Assembly: GCF_001620365.2 (NCBI RefSeq)
Contig: NZ_LQMT02000038.1
Span: 26,831 to 90,830 of the forward strand
Source: Amycolatopsis keratiniphila subsp. keratiniphila
GTDB lineage: Bacteria > Actinomycetota > Actinomycetes > Mycobacteriales > Pseudonocardiaceae
DNA length: 64,000 bases
Direction of reading: 5' to 3'
This document shows positions 18,276-26,604 of this stretch, one piece after another. The translations under genes were made by a program, and so were the position numbers. Positions within the stretch are counted from its first letter, which is position 1. Each line of letters opens with the position of its first letter. The notes beneath the pieces were generated by a model. The model saw nothing but the letters and a program-made list of their open reading frames with translations, made no database searches and was not told the DNA's origin.

Positions 18276-18323
18276 GTGATGACGCCATCGACCACCGCAC
18301 TCACCAGCCGATGGCGTCATCAC
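18276..18323. terminator. 15-bp inverted repeat between convergent genes
   Basis: Arms 18276-18290 (GTGATGACGCCATCG) and 18309-18323 are exact reverse complements separated by 18 nt. The repeat ends 9 bases before the stop end of the secreted protease gene and follows aminopeptidase P, so a bidirectional terminator is likely. There is no T-tract. Confidence 0.65.
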
Positions 18324-18331
18324 ACGCCACG

Positions 18332-19462
18332 TCAGTACCGGATGGTGTGCCCGGCGAGGATCCGTTCGGCGGCACCGGTCGTGGACAGGCCCGCGGCGGG
18401 CCGGTCCTCGGTGAAGTACTCGCGGAAGTCCTGGCTGAAGTCGCGGGTCATCAACGCGATCGTCCGGTTCCAGTTCCCGCCGTCCGGTCCGTCGGCCGCC
18501 CACAGGTCCAGCAGCGACGAGCCGACGCGTCCCTGCACGGTGTCGCCGTCGTCCCAGCCGGGGGTCGAAGCGTCGTTCTCGAAGCTGTACGAGCTGCCGT
18601 CGTCGTAGACGTAGCGGTAGTCGCCGAGGGCGTAGGCGGCGACGGCGTCGGCGAAGCCTTCGGTCCACGCGCAGGATTCCGAGCTGTGCTTCTCGATGTA
18701 GTGCGGGTTGCAGCCGGTGACGACGGGGAAGTCGCGGCCGTAGAGCTGCCACTGCAGCCAGTGCCCGGCCTCGTGGAGGATGAGGTGCTTCGAGTCGGGC
18801 ATCGTGTTGCCGAGGAAGACGTAGTTCGTGTTCGGGTAGTCCCAGTAACCGCCGTCGGCGACCTTCGGATCCCAGACGAAGGTGATCTGGTCGCAGCGTC
18901 CGTCGGACTGACGGGCCGTCCAGCACGAGGACGACGGGTTGGCGCGCTTCCAGTACAAGACGTTCATCGTGTCCACGACCTTCCAGGCGCGCTGGAGCGT
19001 GGATGGCACCTTCACCGTGCCGAGGTCCTGGGTTCCGGAGACGTTCGTGCGACGCGCCGAGTCGAACGTGTAGTCGGTGGTGTTGTTCGCGGCCTTCACG
19101 ACCCGCCACATCGACGTGCTGCTCGACCGGAAGCGCACGTACGCCTCGGCCAGGGACGCCGTGTGGCAGGCGGTGAACCGGCCTTCGGAGGCGCCGGTGA
19201 TACCGGCGGCGAGCCTGGTCGCCGTGCCGGAACCGGTGCGGCCCCACAGTTCCCAGTTCGCGTTCCGGGCCACCTGGGTGCGCAGTGGCTTGCTGGTCCC
19301 GGCCTCGGCGTCGAGATGGTCGAAGACGAGCGTGCCGGTCAGGCAGGCGTTCGCGGCCGCCGTCGCCGGTGCGGCGACGGCCGCGGTCAGCCCGAGGGTG
19401 GTGATGAGCACCGCGCCGAACGCCCGAAGTCGTCGGCCTGCGGATCTGCGGATCAGCTGCAC
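18332..19462 (-). CDS. Secreted zinc metalloprotease-like protein (HEAGH)
   Basis: The 376-residue protein starts with a Sec signal peptide (basic MQLIRRSAGRR, a hydrophobic stretch, then a cut near APATAAA at about 36). The site HLILHEAGHWLQWQLYG gives the zinc motif H230-E231-xx-H234. A downstream acidic region, WTEGFADAVAAYALGDY, could supply the third ligand. Paired cysteines suggest disulfides. The protein is extracellular; the substrate is unknown. The GTG at 19462 follows AGGAG. No known peptidase family is claimed beyond the zincin motif. Confidence 0.78.
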   Translation of the reverse strand: MQLIRRSAGRRLRAFGAVLITTLGLTAAVAAPATAAANACLTGTLVFDHLDAEAGTSKPLRTQVARNANWELWGRTGSGTATRLAAGITGASEGRFTACHTASLAEAYVRFRSSSTSMWRVVKAANNTTDYTFDSARRTNVSGTQDLGTVKVPSTLQRAWKVVDTMNVLYWKRANPSSSCWTARQSDGRCDQITFVWDPKVADGGYWDYPNTNYVFLGNTMPDSKHLILHEAGHWLQWQLYGRDFPVVTGCNPHYIEKHSSESCAWTEGFADAVAAYALGDYRYVYDDGSSYSFENDASTPGWDDGDTVQGRVGSSLLDLWAADGPDGGNWNRTIALMTRDFSQDFREYFTEDRPAAGLSTTGAAERILAGHTIRY

Positions 19463-19634
19463 GGGAATCTCCTCGCTGAAAGGAAACGACGGTGCGCCCG
19501 TGACCCTGTGTCGACGGTGACACACCGGTTGGTGAAGGAGTTTCATCCCGGCCGGCGCCGACCACCATCGCGTCGCCCCATCGGCCGCGGCTATGCCCTG
19601 CCTGCCGGACGGCGTGTCATGATGTCCGCGAACT

Positions 19635-19653
19635 CGATCGGCAAAGCGAACGA
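19635..19653. promoter_or_regulatory. Operator-like site upstream of the XRE-cupin regulator
   Basis: Read on the minus strand this is TCGTTCGCTTTGCCGATCG, identical at 17 of 19 positions to the site at 20337-20355 before the catabolic operon. It lies 36 bases before the regulator start. A further CGAACG lies at 19669-19674. The match suggests that one protein, most simply the XRE-cupin regulator, binds both and controls itself. Confidence 0.65.
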
Positions 19654-19688
19654 GGTCGTACGGTTTGACGAACGACAGGGGAGAAGCG

Positions 19689-20288
19689 GTGGAGGACGAG
19701 ACGCCCTCGATCCGGGACATGCTGGCGGTCAACCTGCGCGCGGCCAGGGCGGCGAGGGGGATTTCGCTGTCGGAGCTCTCGCGGCGGTCGGGGATCGGCA
19801 AGGCGACGCTGTCCCAGCTGGAGTCCGGCGGCGGAAATCCGACCATCGAGACCGTGTTCAGCCTGTCCAGGGTGCTGGAGGTGGCGATCTCCGACCTGCT
19901 CGACCATCGGGCGGGCGGCGCGCTCACCGTGGTGCGCGGCGCCGACGTCGAAGTGCTCAGCGGCGAGGGAGTGGATCTCCGGCCGCTGCGGCGGATCGAG
20001 GCCGGCGACGGCGTCTTCGAGGTGTACGACCAGGTGGTGCGCGGGGACGCGCCGCAACGTTCGCAGGGGCACGTCGGCGTCGAGCACACCATCGTGCAGA
20101 CCGGATCGCTGCTGGTCGAGGTGGCGGGCCGGACCGTGGAGGTCGGGCCGGGGGATTACGTCGCCTTCGACGCCCGTGAGCCGCATTGCTACACCGCTTC
20201 GGATGGGCCGGTGCATTCGGTCCTGCTGCTGCAGTACCGCGCCGACGAACGGCTCGACGGCAGGCCGCATCCGGTGCTGAAGGGCTGA
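19689..20288 (+). CDS. XRE-family regulator with C-terminal cupin domain
   Basis: The 199-residue protein has an N-terminal HTH (about 12-65: LRAARAARGISLSELSRRSG, then KATLSQLESGGGNPTIET). A cupin (about 110-185) follows, with GVEHTIVQTGSLLVEV and GPGDYVAFDAREPHCY. Such regulators bind a small ligand or metal in the cupin. The GTG at 19689 is supported by GGGGAG about 5 nt upstream. The protein precedes the hydroxyproline operon by 78 bases and shares an operator-like site with it, so it is its probable regulator. Whether it represses or activates is unknown. Confidence 0.87.
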   Translation: MEDETPSIRDMLAVNLRAARAARGISLSELSRRSGIGKATLSQLESGGGNPTIETVFSLSRVLEVAISDLLDHRAGGALTVVRGADVEVLSGEGVDLRPLRRIEAGDGVFEVYDQVVRGDAPQRSQGHVGVEHTIVQTGSLLVEVAGRTVEVGPGDYVAFDAREPHCYTASDGPVHSVLLLQYRADERLDGRPHPVLKG

Positions 20289-20302
20289 CCGCGCCCGAGG
20301 TA

Positions 20303-20332
20303 TTGACACCCGTCCGGGGTGGAACCTACTCT
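20303..20332 (+). promoter_or_regulatory. Promoter of the hydroxyproline catabolic operon
   Basis: A consensus -35 TTGACA (20303-20308) is followed after 18 nt by TACTCT (20327-20332). The candidate operator begins 5 bases later, over the expected transcription start. This geometry suits repression released by substrate. The first gene starts at 20367. Confidence 0.65.
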
Positions 20333-20336
20333 CCGA

Positions 20337-20355
20337 TCGTTCGCTTTACCGAACG
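20337..20355. promoter_or_regulatory. Operator-like palindrome before the hydroxyproline operon
   Basis: TCGTTCGCTTTACCGAACG contains perfect CGTTCG/CGAACG arms around CTTTAC. It sits between the -10 hexamer and the first gene and matches the site at 19635-19653 before the regulator gene. Confidence 0.68.
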
Positions 20356-20366
20356 CTGGAGGGTCG

Positions 20367-21530
20367 ATGAACCGAACGCGTGTGGTCGTCCTCGGCGCGG
20401 GGATCGTCGGCGCCGCGTGCGCCCGTGAGCTCACCCGGGCGGGGTTCGACGTCGTGGTCGTGGATCGCGACCGTCCCGCCGGAGGGACCACGTCGCACGG
20501 CGAGGGCAACATCCTGGTCTCCGACAAGGGGCCTGGCGCGGAACTCGAACTCGCGAAGCTCTCGATCGCGTTGTGGCCCCAGGTGGTCGCCGAGATCGCC
20601 GACGAGGACGCGCGTGCCGCTTCGTCGATCGAGTACGACCCCAAGGGCGGCATCGTCGTCGCCACCACGGACGACGGCGCCGTCGCGCTTGCCGCGTTCG
20701 CCGCCTCGCAACCCGGGGTCCGTGCGGAACCGTTGTCGCACAAGGAACTCGCCGACGCGGAGCCCGCGCTGACCCGCGAGGTGACCGCCGCGTTCCACTA
20801 TCCGGAGGACGCGCAGGTCCAGCCCGCGGGTGCGGCGCTGGCGCTACTGGGCTCGGCGCTGCGCCATGGCGCCCGGCTGCGCTTCGACACCGAGGTCGTC
20901 GGCGCGACCGTCCACAACGGACGGATCACCGGCGTCCGCGTGCCCGGCGAGGTGATCGAAGCCGACGTCGTCGTGAACGCCGCGGGCCCGTGGGCCGGTC
21001 AGGTGTCGGCGTGCTTGGGTGCCCCGATCGCCGTCCGCCCCCGCCGCGGTGAGGTGCTGGTGACCACGCCGATGCCGGGTGTCGTCCGGCACAAGGTCTA
21101 CGACGCCGATTACGTCGGCGCGGTCGGCGCCGATTCGGGCGAGCTGCAGACGTCCGCCGTCGTCGAGTCGACCTGGGGCGGCACCGTGCTGATCGGCTCT
21201 TCGCGTCGCCGGGTGGGGTTCGACGACACGATCCGCCCGGAGGTACTGAGCGCCATCGCGGTCAAGGCGCTGCGGCTGTTCCCGTCGCTCGCCGACGCCG
21301 CGATCATGCGCGCGTACGGCGGCTTCCGGCCGTATGTCGACGATCACCTCCCGGTGCTCGGCGAGGATCCGCGGCTCGGAAACCTCTGGCACGCCACCGG
21401 GCACGAGGGCGCCGGGATCGGGCTGAGCGTCGGCACCGCGCGGTTGCTGCGCGAACTGCTCACCGGAACCGAGCCCGCGATGCCGGTCACGGAGTTCACG
21501 GTGGACCGTCCCGCGGTGGTGGCGGCATGA
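20367..21530 (+). CDS. FAD-dependent amino-acid oxidase-like subunit of D-hydroxyproline dehydrogenase
   Basis: The 387-residue protein is a DAO-fold flavoprotein with the dinucleotide motif VVVLGAGIVGAACARELTRAG at the N-terminus (residues 5-25) and the C-terminal GHEGAGIGLSVGTARLL. By family and operon it matches the LhpB/HcnC-like catalytic subunit that oxidises cis-4-hydroxy-D-proline to pyrroline-4-hydroxy-2-carboxylate. It would work with the next two gene products, which carry Fe-S centres and FAD for electron transfer. The ATG at 20367 follows TGGAGGG. Sarcosine or other D-amino acids are alternative substrates if the context is ignored. Confidence 0.85.
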   Translation: MNRTRVVVLGAGIVGAACARELTRAGFDVVVVDRDRPAGGTTSHGEGNILVSDKGPGAELELAKLSIALWPQVVAEIADEDARAASSIEYDPKGGIVVATTDDGAVALAAFAASQPGVRAEPLSHKELADAEPALTREVTAAFHYPEDAQVQPAGAALALLGSALRHGARLRFDTEVVGATVHNGRITGVRVPGEVIEADVVVNAAGPWAGQVSACLGAPIAVRPRRGEVLVTTPMPGVVRHKVYDADYVGAVGADSGELQTSAVVESTWGGTVLIGSSRRRVGFDDTIRPEVLSAIAVKALRLFPSLADAAIMRAYGGFRPYVDDHLPVLGEDPRLGNLWHATGHEGAGIGLSVGTARLLRELLTGTEPAMPVTEFTVDRPAVVAA

Positions 21531-21835
21531 GCGGATGGCTGCTGCCGCGCGATCGCGATCCGGTGGGCCGGACCGACCGGCCGATCCGGATCACCGTCGA
21601 CGGCGAACCCGTGACCGGGATCGAGGGGCAGAGCGTGGCGGGGATGCTGCTCGCCGCGGGACGGACCTCCTGGCGGACCACGCGTTCCGGTGCTCCGCGC
21701 GGGGTTTTCTGTGGTATCGGCGCGTGTTTCGACTGCCTGCTCACGGTGAACGGCGTGCCCGACGTCCGCGCGTGCCGCCGTCCGGCCACCGACGGCGACG
21801 AAGTCCGCACCCAGTCACGGGAGGAGACCGCGTGA
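21527..21835 (+). CDS. Small 2Fe-2S subunit of D-hydroxyproline dehydrogenase
   Basis: The 102-residue protein is a ferredoxin-like subunit with cysteines at 62, 67, 70 and 83 (FCGIGACFDCL, then RACRRP). This is the plant-type 2Fe-2S binding pattern seen in LhpE/HcnA and SoxA N-terminal proteins. It overlaps the upstream flavoprotein gene by 4 bases (ATGA) and the downstream gene by 4 bases (GTGA), so the three are translationally coupled and presumably form one complex. Confidence 0.87.
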   Translation: MSGWLLPRDRDPVGRTDRPIRITVDGEPVTGIEGQSVAGMLLAAGRTSWRTTRSGAPRGVFCGIGACFDCLLTVNGVPDVRACRRPATDGDEVRTQSREETA

Positions 21836-23196
21836 ACGTGGTGATCGTCGGCGCCGGGCCCGCCGGGCTCGCGGCGGCCGAGCACGCGCTGCGGGCCGGT
21901 GCCCAGGTCACGGTGCTGGACCAGGCGGAGACCCCCGGCGGCCAGTACCACCGGATGCTTCCCGAGGCCTATGCGGCGAAGCGTCCGGACCGGATTCAGC
22001 ACGGCCGGGCGGACTTCGACCGGCGCCGCCGGATACTCGCGCATCCGCGATGCCGGTGGTGGCCCGGCTCCACCGTCTGGGCGTTCGACCGGGCGGAGAA
22101 GCGGGTGCACATCCTGCGGGGACCGTCCGACGGTTCCGGACGGCGGCGGCCGACCCTCACCCCGGACGCGCTGATCCTGGCGACCGGCGCGCACGACCGC
22201 ACTCTGCCGTTCCCCGGCTGGGAGCTGCCCGGCGTCTACACCGCGGGAGCGGCCCAGGCGCTGGCGAAGGGTGAGCGGGTCGCGATCGGCGGGCGGGTCC
22301 TCGTCGCCGGTGCCGGGCCGTTCCTGTTGCCGGTCGCGGAATCCTTGCTGGGCGTCGGGGCCGAGGTGGTCGCGGTGCTGGAGGCGAACCCGGCCTCGAC
22401 CGTCCGAAAAGGATGGTCGGCCCGGCCGTGGCGCCTGGCCGCGCACGCCGGGAAGGCAGGTGAACTCGTGCGTTACGCCGCGACACTGGCCAGGCACCGG
22501 GTCCCGTACCGGATGGGCCGGGCGGTGATCGAGGCCCGCGGCGCGGACCGCGTCCGCGAGGTCGTGACCGCGAAGGTGCGCGCGGACTGGTCCGTCGTCG
22601 CCGGCACCGAGCGCGCCTACGAGGTCGACGCGGTCTGCGTCGGGCACGGTTTCAGCCCGCAGCCGGAACTGGCCGTCGCCGCGGGCTGCGTCCTCGACGA
22701 CGGTTTCGTCCGGGTCGATGCCGCCCAGCAGACCACAGTGGACGGTGTCTTCGCCGCCGGCGAGATCACCGGGATCGGCGGTGCGGTCACCGCAGCGGCC
22801 GAAGGCGCGGTCGCCGGCCGCGCCGCCGCGGGAGGAACGCCGGACGGGGCACTGCTCCGTGCCCGCGATCGGGCCCGCGCCTTCGCCGATCGGCTCGCCG
22901 CGGCCCATCCGATCGGTCCGGCCTGGCGAAGCTGGCTGCGCGAGGACACGATCGTCTGCCGCTGCGAGGAAACCACGTACGGCGAATTGACGCGTGCGGC
23001 CGGGGACGAATCGTGTCCCGGTCCGCACGCGCTGAAACTCGGCACCCGGGCCGGTCTCGGCCCGTGCCAGGGCCGGATCTGCGGCCCGGCCGTGTCCGAA
23101 CTCTGCGGCGGCGGGGCCGAACGGCACCACCGCCCGATCGTCCAGCCGATCCGGCTGGGCGAACTCGCCACCCGAACCGAAGGAGAACCTGAATGA
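21832..23196 (+). CDS. FAD/NAD(P)-type oxidoreductase with BFD-like 2Fe-2S domain, dehydrogenase subunit
   Basis: The 454-residue protein starts with a Rossmann motif, VVIVGAGPAGLAAAEHALR. It has a second dinucleotide site (GGRVLVAGAGPFLLPVAESL), LILATGAHDRTLPFPG and a final AAGEITGIGGAV region. The C-terminus carries a BFD-type 2Fe-2S domain with Cys376, Cys378, Cys412 and Cys417 (CRCEE and CQGRICG). This is the LhpF/HcnB/SoxA-like architecture. The GTG at 21832 overlaps the upstream stop and follows GGGAGGAG. With its partners it passes electrons from hydroxyproline oxidation, probably to the respiratory chain. Confidence 0.87.
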   Translation: MNVVIVGAGPAGLAAAEHALRAGAQVTVLDQAETPGGQYHRMLPEAYAAKRPDRIQHGRADFDRRRRILAHPRCRWWPGSTVWAFDRAEKRVHILRGPSDGSGRRRPTLTPDALILATGAHDRTLPFPGWELPGVYTAGAAQALAKGERVAIGGRVLVAGAGPFLLPVAESLLGVGAEVVAVLEANPASTVRKGWSARPWRLAAHAGKAGELVRYAATLARHRVPYRMGRAVIEARGADRVREVVTAKVRADWSVVAGTERAYEVDAVCVGHGFSPQPELAVAAGCVLDDGFVRVDAAQQTTVDGVFAAGEITGIGGAVTAAAEGAVAGRAAAGGTPDGALLRARDRARAFADRLAAAHPIGPAWRSWLREDTIVCRCEETTYGELTRAAGDESCPGPHALKLGTRAGLGPCQGRICGPAVSELCGGGAERHHRPIVQPIRLGELATRTEGEPE

Positions 23197-24104
23197 GCAC
23201 CCCCGACCTCGGTGGCGTCGTCGTCGCGACCGCCCTCCCGTACCGGGAAGACGCGTCGGCGCCCGCCGGGCTGGCCGTGGACTACGACGCCTACGCCGCG
23301 CATTGCCGGTGGCTGGTCGACAACGGCTGCCGGGGCGTCGGCCCGAACGGCTCGCTCGGCGAGTACTCCTCGCTGACCGACGAGGAGCGTCGCCGCGTCG
23401 CCCGCACCGCGATCGAAACCGTTGGTGACGACGGGATCGTCGTCGTCGGTGTGCACGGCCCCGGATCGCACCAGGCCAAGTACTGGGCCGAGGTGGCAGC
23501 CGAGGACGGCGCCGACGGCCTGCTGTGCCTGCCGCCCACGATGTACCGAGCGAACCGTGGCGAGGTGCTCGCGCATTTCGAGGCGGTGGCATCGGTCGGC
23601 CTGCCGGTGATGGTCTACAACAACCCCATCGACACCAAGGTCGACCTCACCCCCGCGCTGCTCGCGGAGATCGCGGAGATCGACAACGTGGTCGCGGTCA
23701 AGGAGTTCTCCGGCGACGTCCGCCGGGTGCTGGAGATCCGCGAGCAGGCACCGGGCCTGGATGTGATCAGCGGCGCCGACGACGTCGTGCTGGAGAGCCT
23801 GCTGATGGGCGCGACCGGCTGGTTCGCCGGGTTCCCCAACGTGTTCCCGGCCGAGTCGGTGCGTCTGTTCGACCTGGCGCGGTCCGGCAAACTCGACGAG
23901 GCCAGGGCGCTCTACGAACCGCTGGTGGCCGCGTTCCGCTGGGACTCGCGCACCGAGTTCGTCCAGGCGATCAAACTCGGGATGGATCTGGTCGACCGGT
24001 ACGGCGGGCCGTGCCGCCCGCCGCGGGGCGCGCTGACCGAGGAGCACCGCGAGCAGGTCACCGCCGACATGCGGCGCGCGCTCGCCTCGCTGGGGGTGGA
24101 GTAG
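23193..24104 (+). CDS. DapA-family 1-pyrroline-4-hydroxy-2-carboxylate deaminase
   Basis: The 303-residue TIM-barrel protein has the Schiff-base lysine Lys170 (NVVAVKEFSGD) and the barrel tyrosine Tyr142 (VMVYNNPIDTKVDL), both conserved in the DHDPS/NAL superfamily. The phrase GVGPNGSLGEYSSLT replaces the GTTGE of true DapA. Within this operon the expected reaction is deamination and dehydration of pyrroline-4-hydroxy-2-carboxylate to 2-oxoglutarate semialdehyde. The ATG overlaps the previous stop (ATGA). Confidence 0.87.
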   Translation: MSTPDLGGVVVATALPYREDASAPAGLAVDYDAYAAHCRWLVDNGCRGVGPNGSLGEYSSLTDEERRRVARTAIETVGDDGIVVVGVHGPGSHQAKYWAEVAAEDGADGLLCLPPTMYRANRGEVLAHFEAVASVGLPVMVYNNPIDTKVDLTPALLAEIAEIDNVVAVKEFSGDVRRVLEIREQAPGLDVISGADDVVLESLLMGATGWFAGFPNVFPAESVRLFDLARSGKLDEARALYEPLVAAFRWDSRTEFVQAIKLGMDLVDRYGGPCRPPRGALTEEHREQVTADMRRALASLGVE

Positions 24105-25106
24105 GTGCGGTCGATCCGCTCGATCACCGCCGTCGACTCGCATACCGAGGGCATGCCGACCCGGGTGGTGACCGGCGGGGTCGGCGTCATCCCCGGCGAC
24201 ACGATGGCCGAACGCCGCCGGTACTTCATGGAACACATGGACCATCTGCGGCAGTTCCTGATGAACGAGCCACGCGGTCATTCGGCGATGAGCGGCGCGA
24301 TCCTGCAGCCGCCGACCAGGCCGGACGCCGACTGGGGTGTGGTGTACATCGAGGTGTCCGGCTGCCTGCCGATGTGCGGGCACGGCACCATCGGCGTCGC
24401 GACCGTGCTGGTGGAGACCGGCATGGTCGAGGTGACCGAACCGAAGACCGTGGTCCGGCTGGACACTCCGGCCGGGCTCGTGCACGCCGAGGTCGAGGTC
24501 CGGGACGGCCGCGCGGTCCGCGTCAAGCTGCGGAACGTCGCGTCGTTCCTCGCCGAGCGGGACGCCGTCGTCGAGGTGCCGGGGCTCGGCGAGGTGCGTT
24601 ACGACCTGGCCTACGGCGGCAACTTCTACGCCATCCTCGAACTGTCCCAAGTGGACATCCCGTTCGACCGGGCGGAGAAGGACCGGATCCTCGCCGCGGG
24701 GCTGGACATCATGGCGGCCATCAACGACCGGCGCCCGCCGAGACATCCGGCCGATCCGCTGATCGGCGGCTGCAAACACGTCCAGTTCCTCGCCCCTGGT
24801 TCGGACGCACGGGCGTCACAGAACGCGATGGCGATCCACCCCGGCTGGTTCGACCGATCGCCTTGCGGCACCGGCACGTCCGCCAGGATGGCGCAGTTGC
24901 ATGCCCGCGGCGAACTCCCGCTGCACACGCCGTTCGAGAACAGTTCGTTCATCGGCACCACGTTCACCGGCGAGCTGGTCGCCGAGACCACCGTCGGCGG
25001 CGTCCCCGCCGTGGTGCCGGAGTTCTCCGGGCGGGCCTGGATCACCGGCAACGCCACGTATCTGCTGGACCCGGACGACCCGTTTCCCGCGGGCTTCGTC
25101 CTCTAG
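24105..25106 (+). CDS. 4-hydroxyproline 2-epimerase (proline racemase family)
   Basis: The 333-residue enzyme retains both catalytic cysteines: Cys91 in SGCLPMCGHGTIG and Cys254 in DRSPCGTGTSARM. Having two cysteines marks an epimerase rather than the Ser/Cys or Thr/Cys dehydratase variants. It converts trans-4-hydroxy-L-proline to cis-4-hydroxy-D-proline, the first step of the pathway, although its gene is fifth in the operon. The GTG start immediately follows the deaminase stop TAG. Confidence 0.92.
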   Translation: MRSIRSITAVDSHTEGMPTRVVTGGVGVIPGDTMAERRRYFMEHMDHLRQFLMNEPRGHSAMSGAILQPPTRPDADWGVVYIEVSGCLPMCGHGTIGVATVLVETGMVEVTEPKTVVRLDTPAGLVHAEVEVRDGRAVRVKLRNVASFLAERDAVVEVPGLGEVRYDLAYGGNFYAILELSQVDIPFDRAEKDRILAAGLDIMAAINDRRPPRHPADPLIGGCKHVQFLAPGSDARASQNAMAIHPGWFDRSPCGTGTSARMAQLHARGELPLHTPFENSSFIGTTFTGELVAETTVGGVPAVVPEFSGRAWITGNATYLLDPDDPFPAGFVL

Positions 25107-25161
25107 CCCCTCTCCCCACCGCCGACCCGGGCCGCCCCGCGCGGTCCGGAAGGGATTTGTC

Positions 25162-26604
25162 ATGCCCGAATCAACGACGATCCGGCCTCGGTCCAAGCTT
25201 TTCTCGCGCTCCGGGCTCTTCCGGCGCAAGTCCTTCGAGGGGCCTGACGAGGCCGGCCCCGGTGGGCTTCCGCGCACGATGGGCCTCTGGCAGCTGGTCT
25301 CGCTCAGTCTCGGCGGCCTGGTCGGCGCCGGCGTCTTCTCGCTGGCAGGGGTGGTCGCGAACCAGCAGGCCGGGCCCGGCGTGATGATCTCGTTCCTGAT
25401 CGCGATCATCGCCAGCTCGGCGGCGGCCCTGTGCTACGCCGAATTCGCCGGGCTCATCCCGCGTGCCGGATCCGCGTACACCTACTCCTATGCGGCGCTG
25501 GGGGAGGTCGCGGGCTGGCTGATCGGCTGGGATCTGTTGCTGGAGTACACCGCGATCGTCGCCGTGGTCGCCATCGCGGTGTCCGGCTACCTTTCCTACG
25601 TCGTGGAGCAGGTCGGCCTGGACCTGCCGTCGTGGATGCTCGGGGCGCCGGGAACCGGGCCAGGACACCGCGTCGACCTGTTCGCCGCGCTGCTGTGCCT
25701 GCTGCTGGCGTTCGTCCTTTCCCGTGGCAGCAAGCAATCCGCGCGGTTCGAGACGGCGCTGGTGGTGATCAAGCTGGCGATCGTGGCACTGGTCGTGGTG
25801 GCCGGTGCGTTCCACATCTCGGCGGGGAACTTCAGCCCGTTCCTGCCCTATGGCATCGGCGGCGCGGTCGCGGGCGCGGCGACGACGTTCTTCGCGGTGT
25901 ACGGCTACGACGCGATGACGGCCGCCGCGGAGGAGAGCGTCGAGGCGAAACGGTTGCTGCCCAAGGCGATCATCGTGTCGCTCGCCATCGCGGCGGTGAT
26001 CTACCTGCTGGTGTCCATCGTGCTGGTGGGCATGCAACGCTACGACCAGATCGACGTGCACAGCCCGTTTTCGAGCGCGCTGGCCGCGGTCGGGCTGGCC
26101 GGGCTGGGCACGGTCGTCGCGGTCGGCGGCATTCTCGGGATCACCACGTCGGCGTTCGCGAACATGCTGGCGGTGTCACGGATCTGGTTCGCGATGAGCC
26201 GGGACGGCCTGCTGCCGCGGTACTTCGCCCGCACCCACCCCCGGCGCAGGGTGCCGACGCGGGTGATCTGGCCGGTCGGGATCGGCTCGGCGGTGATCGC
26301 GGGCTTCCTGCCGATCAAGGAGGCCGCGGATCTGACGAACATCGGGATCCTGGCCGCGTTCATCGTCGTCTCGATCGCGGTGGTGGTGCTGCGGCGCACC
26401 CGGCCGGATCTGCCGCGCTCGTTCCGCACGCCGTGGGTCCCGTTCGTGCCGCTGGTCGGGGTGGCGTTCGCGGTGTGGCTGATCGCGAACCTGGACGCGC
26501 TGACCTGGCTGCGGTTCGCGGCCTGGATGGTGCTCGGGCTGGTGGTGTACGCCGTGTTCGGATTCCGGAACTCGGTGGAGAACCCGGAGAGGAAGGAAGT
26601 ATGA
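25162..26604 (+). CDS. APC-family amino acid permease, probable hydroxyproline importer
   Basis: The 480-residue protein has about 12 hydrophobic segments. Its first helix contains the APC signature LVSLSLGGLVGAGVFSLAGV, and later come GYDAMTAAAEESVEAKRLLPKAI and ITTSAFANMLAVSRIWFAMSRDGLLP. A 37-residue basic N-terminal extension precedes the membrane core. Position inside the catabolic operon suggests uptake of hydroxyproline. The ATG at 25162 follows GGAAGGGA. The next gene overlaps its stop (ATGA). Confidence 0.87.
   Translation: MPESTTIRPRSKLFSRSGLFRRKSFEGPDEAGPGGLPRTMGLWQLVSLSLGGLVGAGVFSLAGVVANQQAGPGVMISFLIAIIASSAAALCYAEFAGLIPRAGSAYTYSYAALGEVAGWLIGWDLLLEYTAIVAVVAIAVSGYLSYVVEQVGLDLPSWMLGAPGTGPGHRVDLFAALLCLLLAFVLSRGSKQSARFETALVVIKLAIVALVVVAGAFHISAGNFSPFLPYGIGGAVAGAATTFFAVYGYDAMTAAAEESVEAKRLLPKAIIVSLAIAAVIYLLVSIVLVGMQRYDQIDVHSPFSSALAAVGLAGLGTVVAVGGILGITTSAFANMLAVSRIWFAMSRDGLLPRYFARTHPRRRVPTRVIWPVGIGSAVIAGFLPIKEAADLTNIGILAAFIVVSIAVVVLRRTRPDLPRSFRTPWVPFVPLVGVAFAVWLIANLDALTWLRFAAWMVLGLVVYAVFGFRNSVENPERKEV

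Noticed and set aside
18185..20179. 664-residue frame across the secreted protease and regulator
   Set aside because: It opposes a gene with signal peptide and HEAGH and crosses the XRE gene in another frame.
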